The notes: a model not told the origin generated them from the letters alone. A stretch of DNA of 64,000 nucleotides from Lachnospiraceae bacterium (GCA_015058015.1 SVDM01000006.1:62001-126000), one strand, 5' to 3'; positions 1-9,115 are shown, counted from the first letter of the stretch. Numbers and translations: made by a program.

Positions 1-287
1 TGCTCATTTCCTTTGGAATAAAACAGAATACTACCTGCAAGGTAATGGTTTGAATCCATTAGAATATACGAATTGTCTAAAGTAAGAATTGTCTTTCCCT
101 TAAGGGATTTTGACTTTGATACGGTACCCACCAGACTAACAAGGCACCCGGGTTGTATCTTTTTTTCAATGGGATAGGTCTTATAAAGGCCTACCGTAAC
201 GCTTTTTATCAGCAAAAAGCCTATCAGGCATATAGCCATAAGGCAAATGGGACGTGCCCGAAGCCGCCCCACAATCTTTTCAATCAA
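1..287 (-). CDS. comEC: ComEC/Rec2 DNA-uptake channel, N-terminal fragment
   Basis: Partial gene cut by the left edge; only about 95 residues are present. It starts at a TTG at 287, eight bases after a GGGGAG ribosome binding site and directly after an in-frame TGA. The visible protein begins with a basic stretch and a hydrophobic segment (about residues 10-27, CLMAICLIGFLLIKSVTVG), followed by a soluble stretch (GCLVSLVGTVSKSKSLKGK) of the kind found in the DUF4131 region of ComEC. ComEC is the inner-membrane channel through which single-stranded DNA enters during transformation. Too little is present to see the channel domain, so the call rests on the N-terminal pattern and on comEA lying in the same operon. 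It begins 17 bases after the GerMN gene. Confidence 0.6.
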   Translation of the reverse strand, partial: MIEKIVGRLRARPICLMAICLIGFLLIKSVTVGLYKTYPIEKKIQPGCLVSLVGTVSKSKSLKGKTILTLDNSYILMDSNHYLAGSILFYSKGNE

Positions 288-303
288 TCAATAATCTCCC
301 CTT

Positions 304-1221
304 TTATATCTCAAGATTACGCATAAAAGGCTGATTAAGTGGAATCTGCTCCATATATTTAACATCCGAATTGGAATCAATTGATATCTGTACTTTACTT
401 ACCGATGGAAGTTCCGACAAAGTATTGACGATAGAATATATGGTCACTTGAGGATCTACCATTGGAGCTCCCCGCAAAAAGCCAGCGTCGAAATTAACAT
501 AACATATGCCTTCCTTAACAGTAATGCCAAGAAGCTTGGTGCCATTGGCCACCACCGGCAGTTTATCCGAATCCTTCGGTCCCGCTAAGAGCTGTTCTAT
601 AACAACTCTTTCAGGAGAAACTGCAGTTTTATAATGAAGGCTCCTATCCTCCGTCTCTAACTTGTCACCTGCTATAGAGGCAAAATACAGCTTAACTTTA
701 GCTTCCTTGGTAACAGACAAAGTATCCGGGGAGATGTCCGCAAAAGATTCCGCTTTCATCCCTCCCATAGCCACGTTGTTGGCATCGGTTAAAGGCTTGT
801 CTTCTACCGTAAAAAATACTGTTTCAACCTCATTAAGCTGCACCAGAGTCTTTACTATAGCAGCTCTAATTGTAATCTCCTCATATTGACCCAGCTTTAA
901 GTATCCCTGTTTAAAATCAAGAGTAACCGTTGTTCCTTCTATCTTGTAATCCTTTAATTCTACTCCTCCGCTAATGGGGGGCACACAGGACTTGGCACCG
1001 GACACCGATGATTGCAGGTTATTAATAAGTTCATCCACCTTGGCGTTGGCATCATCCGCTCCGCTTTTTAGATTATAGGGCACAGGAACAACCGAGATAT
1101 CATCAGACCCCACATAGTATACAAAAAAGTCTGCATTTTTCTCGGTGCCGCCACAGGCCGTAAGCCCTACGCAAAGGGCAAAACAAAGCATTAAATTAAA
1201 TACAAATTTTAATTTCTTCAT
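304..1221 (-). CDS. GerMN-domain lipoprotein
   Basis: About 305 residues from the ATG at 1221, which follows an AGG-containing ribosome binding site; an in-frame ATG at 1245 overlapping the upstream stop gives a longer form without a proper signal peptide. The N-terminus is a lipoprotein signal with lipobox LTAC (Cys23), so the protein should be anchored outside the membrane. Two GerMN repeats follow, roughly residues 55-150 and 185-295, each with the family pattern KLYFAS... then VTLDF or CYVNFD. GerMN domains occur in spore-germination GerM and in LpqB-type lipoproteins beside two-component kinases. Its place directly after a sensor kinase fits an LpqB-like accessory role, but the ligand is unknown. 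Confidence 0.8.
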   Translation of the reverse strand: MKKLKFVFNLMLCFALCVGLTACGGTEKNADFFVYYVGSDDISVVPVPYNLKSGADDANAKVDELINNLQSSVSGAKSCVPPISGGVELKDYKIEGTTVTLDFKQGYLKLGQYEEITIRAAIVKTLVQLNEVETVFFTVEDKPLTDANNVAMGGMKAESFADISPDTLSVTKEAKVKLYFASIAGDKLETEDRSLHYKTAVSPERVVIEQLLAGPKDSDKLPVVANGTKLLGITVKEGICYVNFDAGFLRGAPMVDPQVTIYSIVNTLSELPSVSKVQISIDSNSDVKYMEQIPLNQPFMRNLEI

Positions 1222-1245
1222 ATTGATACCTGTCCATTCCAGCAT

Positions 1246-2730
1246 TTAGAATACATAGGTCAGAGGAATACGAACCGTAAACGTCGTGCCTTCTCCTTCT
1301 TTGGAATATACCTTAATGGAACCTCTGTGTTTTAAGATGGCAGATCTGGTAATGGCAAGTCCAAGACCCGTTCCTCCGATTTCTCTGGAATGAGACTTGT
1401 CCACGCGGTAGAATCTCTCATAGATATTCTCCAGGCTTTCCTCCGGGATACCGATTCCGGAATCTGCTACCTTGACATAGAAGAACTTGTGGTCAGCATT
1501 TAAGGATACATGAACCCAGCCGTTCTCCACATTATATTTAACAGCATTCTCAATCAGGTTGGAAAATGCCAGAGTCAGTTTCACTTCATCCACTTCCGCC
1601 GTAACCGGTCTGAAACTTTCAAATACCAGTTCTATATTGTTTTTTGCGGCAATGGGACGAATCCTCTTTAGAATAAGCTCTATTACCTCATTAATGGTAA
1701 CCGGAGCGATGTTTACATCTGATGAAGATTTGTCCATCTTTACAAGAGCCAAAAGGTCGTTAATTATCTTGTTCTCACGTTCAATCTCATCCGCTATATC
1801 CAGCATAAACTCCTTGTAAAGTTCCACCGGAACATCTTCCTGTACCAAAAGAGAATCTGCCAAAACCTTCATGGAAGTAATGGGGGTCTTAAGCTCGTGA
1901 GACACATTGGATACGAATTCCTGTCTGGAATTGTCCAGAGTCTGCATCTTGCCTACCATGGTATTAACAGCGTCGGATAATTGCTGCATCTCCTTGTAAC
2001 CGCTAAAATTAATGGTCTCTCCCGTATATCCTTCCGACATATCCGTAATCGATTCGGATAGCTGATAGAAAGGCTTTACAAGGAATTTGGCAAATACAAA
2101 GGCCAATATAATTATTATCAGGCTCGATACTAATTCAACTATTAAGATACGTCCTGATACCTGTCCGGCCCGAAGCAGTTCTGTCTGTTCAGAAGCCAAT
2201 ACAACCAGTACGCCTTTAACATTTTTTTGACCGGCATCAAGAATGGGACTTGCAAGCAGCACATAGCCTTCGTCAGTCTGGGCCATCCCGCTTTCTTTAT
2301 TCTTAAGACAGGCTACAATCTGTGGCGCAAGAATGGTTCTTCCGTCATCAAGATTATAGGAATCCCTTACAATCTTCAAATTGGTATCCACCAATATTAT
2401 TCTTCCGTCTAATGTATTGGATAATTGCATGATTCCTTCATCTATGGATTCCGGCATGTCTCCCGCCGAAAAGGTCTTGGATGAAAGCTGTGTTGCAAGA
2501 ATCTGAGATTGGGTCTTAATATTGCCTATTCGATTTTCAATCAGGTCTGACTTGTTAACCTGCTTGAATATTTCAGACACCAAAAGAACCGGTATAATAC
2601 CGGTTAGCATAGTGATAATAAATATCTTAACCCGAAGGCTGTTTCCAAAATTAAATCTTGACTTAAATGCTGTACTAAACGCGGAAATAATAACCCACTC
2701 CCCATTTTGTATGTACAAATCTCGGCTCAC
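1246..2730 (-). CDS. Membrane sensor histidine kinase
   Basis: Up to 494 residues. Two transmembrane segments (about 34-55 and 195-218) enclose an extracytoplasmic sensor region; a HAMP linker follows, then a HisKA domain with the phosphorylated His in NVSHELKTPI and an HATPase domain with the N box (NLIENAVKYN), G1 (DSGIGIP), F (ERFYRVD) and G2 (GGTGLGLAI) motifs. It resembles the PhoR/WalK/ResE group. It phosphorylates a response regulator, almost certainly the product of the upstream gene. The start is uncertain: the longest frame opens with a GTG at 2730, overlapping the regulator by 56 bases and with only a weak ribosome binding site, so translation may begin further in. The downstream gene overlaps its stop at ATG (longer form only). 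Confidence 0.9.
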   Translation of the reverse strand: MSRDLYIQNGEWVIISAFSTAFKSRFNFGNSLRVKIFIITMLTGIIPVLLVSEIFKQVNKSDLIENRIGNIKTQSQILATQLSSKTFSAGDMPESIDEGIMQLSNTLDGRIILVDTNLKIVRDSYNLDDGRTILAPQIVACLKNKESGMAQTDEGYVLLASPILDAGQKNVKGVLVVLASEQTELLRAGQVSGRILIVELVSSLIIIILAFVFAKFLVKPFYQLSESITDMSEGYTGETINFSGYKEMQQLSDAVNTMVGKMQTLDNSRQEFVSNVSHELKTPITSMKVLADSLLVQEDVPVELYKEFMLDIADEIERENKIINDLLALVKMDKSSSDVNIAPVTINEVIELILKRIRPIAAKNNIELVFESFRPVTAEVDEVKLTLAFSNLIENAVKYNVENGWVHVSLNADHKFFYVKVADSGIGIPEESLENIYERFYRVDKSHSREIGGTGLGLAITRSAILKHRGSIKVYSKEGEGTTFTVRIPLTYVF

Positions 2731-3364
2731 TCGGGTTGGCTTCTATCTTCTCACGAAGTCTTCTTATATGAACATCAACGGTTCTTGCATCTCCCGGGTA
2801 TTCATAGCCCCATACGATGTTAAGAAGATTCTCTCTGCTGTAAACCTTATTGGGATTAAGGGCAAGAAGTTCAAGCATGTCGAATTCCTTGGCCGTAAGA
2901 TTAGCCTCTTTGCCGGACACATATACACGTCTGGCTTCGCAGTCAATCTTAAGCTCTCCCTTTTCAATAATCTTGTTCTCAGCGGCAGTAGGTTCATGAT
3001 GCTCGGTTCTTCTCATAATAGCCTTAATACGAGCCTTGACTTCCAGTATATTGAAGGGCTTGGTAATATAGTCGTCTGCACCGTATTCCAATCCCAATAT
3101 CTTGTCCATATCATCGCTTCTTGCGGTAAGCATAACTATAGGTACGTTGGAGAACTCCCTAATCATCTGGCATACTTCAAAGCCATCAATCTTGGGCAAC
3201 ATAAGGTCCAAAAGAATAATGTCATAATTGCCGGCCTTGGCCATCTCAAGGGCCTCTTCACCGTCATATGCGCAGTCAACTTCCATACCGTCTTGCATAA
3301 GACTGAATCTGATTCCCTTTACTATAAGCTTTTCGTCATCTACAACAAGTACTTTCTTCGCCAT
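2675..3364 (-). CDS. OmpR/PhoB-family response regulator
   Basis: 229 residues from the ATG at 3364, which follows AGGAG by five bases; a longer upstream frame lacks a ribosome binding site and adds 28 non-conserved residues. The receiver domain (about 1-120) starts KKVLVVDDEK, has the phospho-acceptor Asp in DIILLDLMLP and the Lys in YITKPF. The C-terminal winged helix ends with VDVHIRRLREKI and WGVGYYF, typical of PhoB/WalR-type regulators. It pairs with the overlapping kinase gene. The operon also encodes comEA and comEC, so the pair may respond to an envelope signal; regulation of the competence genes is inference. Confidence 0.92.
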   Translation of the reverse strand: MAKKVLVVDDEKLIVKGIRFSLMQDGMEVDCAYDGEEALEMAKAGNYDIILLDLMLPKIDGFEVCQMIREFSNVPIVMLTARSDDMDKILGLEYGADDYITKPFNILEVKARIKAIMRRTEHHEPTAAENKIIEKGELKIDCEARRVYVSGKEANLTAKEFDMLELLALNPNKVYSRENLLNIVWGYEYPGDARTVDVHIRRLREKIEANPSEPRFVHTKWGVGYYFRV

Positions 3365-3392
3365 GTCTCTCCTCGCAAACAAACCTTTTGGG

Positions 3393-3932
3393 TTATACAG
3401 ATATACTGTCTTTGATTTTGTTAAATACGCCTGCTTTGATTCCCTCAACCTTCAGCAACTCTTCCACTGATTTGAAACCGCCCTTCTTATCCCTGTAAGC
3501 AATAATGCTTGTGGCCTTGGCTTCTCCGATTCCCGGAAGAGTCATTAATTGCTCCTTGGAGCATTGATTCAGGCTAATAAGTCCGGTGCCGGAACCATGC
3601 TCTGCCGCAGTCTTGGAAGGAACTACTATTTTGTCCTGATCCTTTACCACGGAAGCCTGGTTCACAGCAGTGATATCCGCATTCCCCGTCAAGCCTCCCG
3701 CCATCTCTATGGCATCTTTGTAACGACTTTTTACGGGTAAGTCATAGACTCCCGGTTTGTTCACCTCTCCGCATACAAAGACAAAGCATGTAGCCGTATC
3801 TTTCTCGGCAGACGAACCAACCTCTTCGGAAGCTGTCTCCTCGAAATACTCGGTGCTTTTATCCTTGCAGCCCGACGCAAGGGGCAGGATAGCGCATAAC
3901 ACTACTAAAACTCTTAATATTTTGTTTCTCAT
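3393..3932 (-). CDS. comEA: ComEA-like DNA-binding protein, lipoprotein form
   Basis: 179 residues from the ATG at 3932 (AGAGGTAAC upstream). It starts with a signal peptide ending in a lipobox LASGC (Cys22), so it appears lipid-anchored, whereas Bacillus ComEA uses a transmembrane anchor. A SLBB-like domain (VCGEVNKPGVYDLPV, about 55-110) is followed by the helix-hairpin-helix domain at the C-terminus (LPGIGEAKATSIIAYRDKKG), which binds double-stranded DNA without sequence preference. In transformation ComEA receives DNA at the cell surface and hands it to ComEC, whose gene ends this operon. It is the first gene of the unit, with a good promoter at 3976-4004. Confidence 0.87.
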   Translation of the reverse strand: MRNKILRVLVVLCAILPLASGCKDKSTEYFEETASEEVGSSAEKDTATCFVFVCGEVNKPGVYDLPVKSRYKDAIEMAGGLTGNADITAVNQASVVKDQDKIVVPSKTAAEHGSGTGLISLNQCSKEQLMTLPGIGEAKATSIIAYRDKKGGFKSVEELLKVEGIKAGVFNKIKDSISV

Positions 3933-3975
3933 TGTTACCTCTTTTCCACGGCAACAATAAAAATAGGACATTATT

Positions 3976-4004
3976 ATAATAGCGAAAAAATGTAATAATT
4001 ACAA
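3976..4004 (-). promoter_or_regulatory. Promoter of the comEA operon
   Basis: On the minus strand TTGTAA (4004-3999), 17 bases, TATTAT (3981-3976). It lies about 45 bases upstream of the comEA start and after the end of argD. Confidence 0.6.
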
Positions 4005-4035
4005 CGCTAAATTTAACAAAAATGAAATATTTCCG

Positions 4036-5214
4036 TCAAAAACATTCTCTTAAGATGCCTATCATCTCATCTACATTTTCCTTAGTAATCACAAGGGGTG
4101 GAAGCATACGGATTACATCAGAACCTGCAGAGATGACCACCAGACCCTTTTCCAGTGCCTTATTAATGATATCTTTGGGAGGGCATGTTACCACAAGGCC
4201 TTGCATAAGTCCCTTACCCCGGCGAGTTACAATACTCGCCGTCTCTGACGAGAGTTTATCAAGCTGTTCTTCCAGGTAGGCCCCCACAGTCTTTACATTA
4301 TCAATAATCTTTTCTTCTTCGAAAATATCCAAGACCGCATTTACAGCTGCGCACACAAAGGGATTGCCGCCATAGGTTGTTCCATGATCTCCGGCTTTAA
4401 GGGACATTTCCGCCACCTTCTCAGTCATAAGAAAGGCTCCCACGGGTACGCCGCCACCCAGGCCCTTTGCAGTAATCATAATATCCGGCTTTATGCCGTA
4501 TTCCTGCCATGCGTAAGGGTATCCTGTACGTCCCATGCCACATTGTACCTCGTCAATGATAAGAAGAATATCCTTCTCGTCGCAAAGAGCGCGAAGTCCC
4601 TTCATAAACTCATCCGTAGCAGGATAGATTCCGCCTTCTCCCTGAAGGGTTTCAGTGATAATGGCGCAGGTCTTAGGGGTAATCTGTGCTTTTACGCTGT
4701 CTAAATCATTAAATGTTGCAAACTTAATGCCTCCGATAAGGGGTAGGAAAGGTTCCCTGTATCCTTCATTGCCGGTTACAGCCAAAGCTCCCATGGTACG
4801 TCCGTGAAAAGAATGGATCATGGCAATTATCTCATGGTCATGTCCACCCTTCTTCTCATAAGCATACTTACGGGCAGACTTAATAGCTCCCTCGATTCCT
4901 TCCGCTCCGCTGTTGGTAAAGAATACACGGTCCATTCCGGAAAGCTTTGTAATCTTTTCTGCTGCATCTGCCAAGGGTTTGCTGTAATAAAGGTTTGATA
5001 TATGGGTAACCTTATCTATCTGGCTTTTTAATGCATCTGTATACTTTTTATTTCCGTATCCTAATGCCATAACTCCTATACCTGATGCAAAATCAAGATA
5101 TTTCTTGCCATTGGTATCATAAAGATACACTCCTTCTCCCCGGTCAAATACCACCGGGAAACGATTATATGTATGTAAGAGGTGTTCCTCTGCCTTATTC
5201 ATTATTTCTTTCAT
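4036..5214 (-). CDS. argD: Acetylornithine aminotransferase
   Basis: 392 residues, a normal length for ArgD. It converts N-acetylglutamate semialdehyde to N-acetylornithine with glutamate as amino donor. Class III aminotransferase features are clear: [18 protein letters not shown], the [11 protein letters not shown] motif with the Asp that contacts the PLP ring, and the PLP lysine in [15 protein letters not shown] (Lys250). The start ATG at 5214 overlaps the argB stop as ATGA and has GGAGG about ten bases upstream inside argB, indicating translational coupling. It is the last gene of the argC-GNAT-argJ-argB-argD operon. No clear terminator follows it. Confidence 0.95.
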   Translation of the reverse strand: MKEIMNKAEEHLLHTYNRFPVVFDRGEGVYLYDTNGKKYLDFASGIGVMALGYGNKKYTDALKSQIDKVTHISNLYYSKPLADAAEKITKLSGMDRVFFTNSGAEGIEGAIKSARKYAYEKKGGHDHEIIAMIHSFHGRTMGALAVTGNEGYREPFLPLIGGIKFATFNDLDSVKAQITPKTCAIITETLQGEGGIYPATDEFMKGLRALCDEKDILLIIDEVQCGMGRTGYPYAWQEYGIKPDIMITAKGLGGGVPVGAFLMTEKVAEMSLKAGDHGTTYGGNPFVCAAVNAVLDIFEEEKIIDNVKTVGAYLEEQLDKLSSETASIVTRRGKGLMQGLVVTCPPKDIINKALEKGLVVISAGSDVIRMLPPLVITKENVDEMIGILRECF

Positions 5215-6101
5215 GATATTGTAGCCTCCGAATCGTCAAGAATAGCCGTACCGATACCTTTGTTGGTGAAGAACTCCAATAAGAGACAATGGGGAATTCT
5301 TCCGTCAAGAATATGGACCCTTGATACTCCGGTTTCAATGGCATCAATACAATTTTGAATCTTAGGAAGCATACCGCCTCCGATATTGCCATCTTTCATA
5401 AGCTTTCTTGCAGTTGAGATACGAAGCTCGGAAAAGAGTGAATCCGGATCCTTGGGGTCTGCGTATACACCTTCGATATCCGTTAAGAAGGCAAGCTTTT
5501 CAACCTTCATAGCCTTGGCAATGGCACAAGCCGCATCATCAGCATTGATATTGTAAGTATTATAGTTATCGTCCATTCCTATAGGGCATACAACGGGAAG
5601 AAAATCCTGTTCAAGCATGTCGTATAGAATCTTGGGATTAACCTCTTTAATCTCACCTACATATCCGATGTCTCTGCCATCTGCGAATTTCTTATCAACC
5701 TTAAGGAGGCCGCCGTCTTTTCCGCTTATTCCTATGGCATTAATCTGCAGTTCTTCAATCATTCGAACCAAGTCTTTATTGACCTTACCCAGCACCATTT
5801 CAGCAATCTCCATGGTCGCCTCATCAGTAACGCGTAGACCATTAATAAATTCTGATTTAATATTTACTCGTTCCAGCCATCTGTTGATTTCCTTGCCGCC
5901 GCCGTGAACGATTATAGGCTTAAAACCAACCAGTTTAAGAAGGGTAACATCCTGAATAACACTTTTCTTAAGCTTTTCATCTATCATAGCGCTTCCGCCG
6001 TACTTTACAATAATAATCTTCCTGTTAAATCTCCGTATATACGGCAGGGCTTCAATAAGCACCTCCGCCTTATCAAGAAAAATCTGCATATCACGTTCCA
6101 T
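5211..6101 (-). CDS. argB: Acetylglutamate kinase
   Basis: 296 residues. It phosphorylates N-acetylglutamate with ATP, the second step of ornithine synthesis. The amino-acid-kinase fold is evident from [10 protein letters not shown] near the N-terminus, [14 protein letters not shown], and [11 protein letters not shown] toward the C-terminal half. The start ATG at 6101 has a GGGAGG site nine bases upstream. In many species with a cyclic (argJ-dependent) pathway ArgB is the arginine-feedback step; that is likely here because argJ is adjacent, but the allosteric residues were not checked. Confidence 0.95.
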   Translation of the reverse strand: MERDMQIFLDKAEVLIEALPYIRRFNRKIIIVKYGGSAMIDEKLKKSVIQDVTLLKLVGFKPIIVHGGGKEINRWLERVNIKSEFINGLRVTDEATMEIAEMVLGKVNKDLVRMIEELQINAIGISGKDGGLLKVDKKFADGRDIGYVGEIKEVNPKILYDMLEQDFLPVVCPIGMDDNYNTYNINADDAACAIAKAMKVEKLAFLTDIEGVYADPKDPDSLFSELRISTARKLMKDGNIGGGMLPKIQNCIDAIETGVSRVHILDGRIPHCLLLEFFTNKGIGTAILDDSEATIS

Positions 6102-6125
6102 CTTTAAGTCCTCCCGTAAATAATA

Positions 6126-7349
6126 TTAAGACCTGTAGTCCGCGTTAATCTTTACATAATCATAAGTCAGATCGCAGCCCCATGCAGTAGCTTCCGCACT
6201 TCCGGCATGCATATCCGCCGTAACCGTAACCGCTTCTTCCGACAGTATCTTTGTAGCCTCTTCTTCGCTGTAATCACAGCCAACGCCACCTGCGGCAATC
6301 TGAATCTTTCCTGCGGCACTTTCAAAGAAAAGGTCCACCTTATCCGGATCAAACTGTGCCCCGGAATAGCCAAGGGCACATATGATTCTTCCCCAGTTGG
6401 CATCATGGCCGAAGATTGCTGCCTTGGTAAGGCTTGAGGTAATAACTGATTTGGAAAGGGTTACCGCATCTTCTTTGGAAGCCGCGTTAATAACCTTTAC
6501 TTCAAAAAGTGCAGTTGCTCCCTCACCGTCTCCTGCAATTTTCTTGGCTATCTCGGTATTAACATAGTTAAGAGCCTCCAGGAAAGCGTCATAGTCTTCC
6601 CCTTCAGCCGTAATCTTGGGATTACCCGCGTGACCGTTAGCCAAAAGGAGAACCGTGTCGTTGGTGGATGTGTCCCCGTCTACCGATACCATGTTGTAAG
6701 TATCTTTAACGCTGGCCGATAACGCCTTTTGTAACATCTCCCCTGAAATATTGCAGTCAGTTGTTACAAAACCAAGCATGGTACACATATTGGGATGAAT
6801 CATCCCCGAGCCCTTGCACATTCCGCCTACCGTAACGGTTTTACCGCCAATTTCTACGGTAACAGCCACTTCCTTATGCTTGGTATCTGTTGTCATAATA
6901 GCCTTTGCTGCCTCAGTCCCTGCTTCTATGGTATCCGAAAAATGTCCCTTCATTTTCCCGATGCCCGCCGTCAAACGATCAATAGGAAGCTGCATGCCGA
7001 TAACTCCGGTAGATGCCACAAATACCTGGTTCGCAGGAATACCCAGCTCTTTCTCCACAGCCTCGCAAGTTTCCTTACAATAATCCATTCCCTGCTTACC
7101 GGTGCATGCATTGGCAATGCCTGAATTCACAATTACTGCTCTGGCGGTATTGCTTCCGTATACCAAATCCCTGTCCCATATTACGGGAGCAGCTTTCACA
7201 ATGTTGGTTGTAAATGTCCCTGCCGAAACACAGGGGACGTCAGATATAACTGCTGCCATATCCGTCCTGTCTTTATATTTTATCTCTGCCGCACATACAG
7301 CTGCCGAAAAACCCGTAGCCGCTGTTACGCCGCCTTCAATAATCTTCAT
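6126..7349 (-). CDS. argJ: Bifunctional glutamate N-acetyltransferase/ornithine acetyltransferase
   Basis: 407 residues, typical for ArgJ. It moves the acetyl group from N-acetylornithine to glutamate, recycling it and releasing ornithine; the bifunctional form also uses acetyl-CoA. The protein is made as a precursor that cuts itself before the nucleophilic Thr. Here the motif is KGSGMIHPNMCTMLGF, with the expected cleavage between Cys189 and Thr190, where most family members have Ala before the Thr. The GATALFE and GHDANWGRI motifs are also present. Mono- or bifunctionality cannot be decided from sequence alone, but no classical argA or argE is in this cluster. Confidence 0.95.
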   Translation of the reverse strand: MKIIEGGVTAATGFSAAVCAAEIKYKDRTDMAAVISDVPCVSAGTFTTNIVKAAPVIWDRDLVYGSNTARAVIVNSGIANACTGKQGMDYCKETCEAVEKELGIPANQVFVASTGVIGMQLPIDRLTAGIGKMKGHFSDTIEAGTEAAKAIMTTDTKHKEVAVTVEIGGKTVTVGGMCKGSGMIHPNMCTMLGFVTTDCNISGEMLQKALSASVKDTYNMVSVDGDTSTNDTVLLLANGHAGNPKITAEGEDYDAFLEALNYVNTEIAKKIAGDGEGATALFEVKVINAASKEDAVTLSKSVITSSLTKAAIFGHDANWGRIICALGYSGAQFDPDKVDLFFESAAGKIQIAAGGVGCDYSEEEATKILSEEAVTVTADMHAGSAEATAWGCDLTYDYVKINADYRS

Positions 7350-7373
7350 AAAAATCGCTCCTTTGTCAAGGCT

Positions 7374-7820
7374 TTATGCCCCATTTTCAGTTCTCACATT
7401 CCTATCGTTAATTCGAATCTCATAAGAATTAATGTTGCTTTGCATCTCCCAGCCAAGCTCCTTCCAGAAGAGATTACCCACATCGTTTTTCGAAAAAGCG
7501 ATAATTGATACATCATTAATCTTCTCTTCCTTCAGCTTTTCCAAGGCAAATGCCACCATGCTCTTTCCAATACCCCGTCTTCGATACTCCGGCGCTACAC
7601 AAACATGATACATACAGCCTTTTCTGCCGTCATGACCGCAAAGGATGCTGCCCACAATAGCACCATCCTCCACCGCCACCACGCAAGTGCCGGGGTTTCG
7701 CTCGATAAAACGCTTCACCCCTTCGGCGGAATCATCAATGCTTCTTAGCACAAAGCCTTTAATTCTGTGCCAAAGCTTATTTACTTCTTCATAGTCATCA
7801 AATGTCATATTCCTAATCAT
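7374..7820 (-). CDS. GNAT-family N-acetyltransferase in the arginine operon
   Basis: 148 residues with a single GNAT fold. Motif A, which binds the acetyl-CoA pyrophosphate, reads VAPEYRRRGIGKSMVAFAL, and a GSILCGHDG strand precedes it. Substrate is not predictable. It sits between argC (10 bases upstream) and argJ (25 bases downstream) in the same direction, so it is co-transcribed with the acetylated-arginine pathway. It might provide a small-molecule acetyltransferase function for the pathway, or be a RimI/YhbS-like protein carried along. Confidence 0.82.
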   Translation of the reverse strand: MIRNMTFDDYEEVNKLWHRIKGFVLRSIDDSAEGVKRFIERNPGTCVVAVEDGAIVGSILCGHDGRKGCMYHVCVAPEYRRRGIGKSMVAFALEKLKEEKINDVSIIAFSKNDVGNLFWKELGWEMQSNINSYEIRINDRNVRTENGA

Positions 7821-7829
7821 AAATAAAAC

Positions 7830-8870
7830 CTATGGGAACATAGGCGCTAAGGCCAGTCCCTCTTTCTCATCTAATCCGAACATTATATTCATATTCTGAA
7901 TAGCCTGTCCGGCTGCACCCTTAACCACATTATCAATGGCCCCCATCATAATAATCCTTCCTGTGCGCTCATCAATCTTAAAGTTTACGTCTGCAAAATT
8001 GCTTCCTTCTACCCATTTGGTCTGGGGGAAAACATCCATGGGAAGTACTCTTACAAAGTATTCATCATCATAGTACTTATCATATACAGATTTAACTTCG
8101 TCATAACCCAGTTTCTTGCTCATATTGGCATAAGCAGTCACAAGAATTCCCCTATTCATAGGAACAAGATGGGGTGTAAAGTTTAACGTGATCTTCTTGC
8201 CTGCAGCATAACCCAGCTGTTCTTCAATCTCGGGGGTATGTCTGTGACTTGCTACGCCGTAAGCTTTAATGCTTTCATTTACCTCACAGTAAAGATTATC
8301 TGTCTTAGCTCCTCTTCCTGCACCGGATGTGCCTGACTTGGCATCGATAATAACAGTGTCCGGATCAATAATACCTTCTTTTATTAAAGGATAGATTGAC
8401 AGGAAACTGCAGGTTGGATAACATCCCGGATTGGCAATAAGCCTTGCCCCTTTAACCTTGTCTCTGTTAATCTCGCAAAGTCCATACACTGCCTCTTCTA
8501 TAAACTGAGGTGAACCGTGCTTTATTCCATACCAGGCTTCGTAAGTTGCGAGATCCTTAATACGGAAGTCTGCGCTTAAATCTATAACCTTTGTCTTAGA
8601 AAGAATATCCTCATCTAAGATTCCTCCCAGGAAACCTTGTGGCGTAGCAGTAAACACCACGTCTGCTTCCTCTGCCAGCTCCTTTAGGGAATCTCCCTTG
8701 CATACATCATCAATCAGTTTAAACATATTGCCGTAAACCGATGAATAAGGCTTGTCCACATAACTCTTTGAACCGAGCCAAACAATCTCTGCTTCTTTAT
8801 GTCCGAGGAGCAGTCTCACCAGTTCGTTACCTGCGTAACCGGTTGCTCCTATAATTCCTACCTTTATCAT
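7830..8870 (-). CDS. argC: N-acetyl-gamma-glutamyl-phosphate reductase
   Basis: 346 residues. It reduces N-acetylglutamyl phosphate to the semialdehyde with NADPH, the third step of arginine synthesis. The nucleotide-binding start IIGATGYAGNELVRLL and the active-site NPGCYPT (Cys150) are intact, as is the GTSGAGRGA loop. It is the promoter-proximal gene of the arg operon. The start ATG at 8870 follows GGAGGTAATA. Its promoter is overlapped by two ARG-box-like palindromes, so arginine repression is expected. Confidence 0.95.
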   Translation of the reverse strand: MIKVGIIGATGYAGNELVRLLLGHKEAEIVWLGSKSYVDKPYSSVYGNMFKLIDDVCKGDSLKELAEEADVVFTATPQGFLGGILDEDILSKTKVIDLSADFRIKDLATYEAWYGIKHGSPQFIEEAVYGLCEINRDKVKGARLIANPGCYPTCSFLSIYPLIKEGIIDPDTVIIDAKSGTSGAGRGAKTDNLYCEVNESIKAYGVASHRHTPEIEEQLGYAAGKKITLNFTPHLVPMNRGILVTAYANMSKKLGYDEVKSVYDKYYDDEYFVRVLPMDVFPQTKWVEGSNFADVNFKIDERTGRIIMMGAIDNVVKGAAGQAIQNMNIMFGLDEKEGLALAPMFP

Positions 8871-8953
8871 ATTATTACCTCCAAAAGTATTATTCCTAAA
8901 TGATTATCTCACTTCTATATATAAAATGCCACTGCTTGTTTCACACGCGGTAT

Positions 8954-9080
8954 TGCATAATTATACATTGTCAATGAATAATATGCAATAGGTATTTTTA
9001 TGAATTATTCAATATTTATCGGGGTTATCTGTGCATATTCAACATATGCTCATGCATATTAATTCATTTTATGCATAAAA
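8954..9080. promoter_or_regulatory. Cluster of ARG-box-like operators
   Basis: The space between the divergent argC and argG holds several near-palindromes matching the ArgR consensus core TGAATwwwwATTCA: TGCATAATTATACA (8954-8967), TGAATAATATGCA (8975-8987), TGAATTATTCA (9001-9011, perfect), TGCATATTAATTCA (9053-9066) and TTTTATGCATAAAA (9067-9080, perfect palindrome). The first two cover the argC promoter; the last two lie just upstream of the argG -35. ArgR hexamers bind paired boxes, so two control units, one per gene, are plausible. No argR gene is in the window. Confidence 0.7.
8960..8988 (-). promoter_or_regulatory. Promoter of argC operon
   Basis: On the minus strand TTGCAT (8988-8983), exactly 17 bases, then a perfect TATAAT (8965-8960). 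Both hexamers lie inside ARG-box-like palindromes, so a bound ArgR would block polymerase directly. Confidence 0.75.
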
Positions 9081-9086
9081 TTACTA

Positions 9087-9115
9087 TTGCATTAATATAA
9101 ATTATCGTTTATGAT
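9087..9115 (+). promoter_or_regulatory. Promoter of argG
   Basis: TTGCAT (9087-9092), 17 bases, TATGAT (9110-9115), about 42 bases before the argG start. The -35 hexamer is the same as that of the divergent argC promoter. Confidence 0.7.

Noticed and set aside
2522-3415. Long plus-strand frame opposite the kinase and regulator genes
   Set aside because: Its translation shows no domain, and it lies opposite two clear two-component genes.
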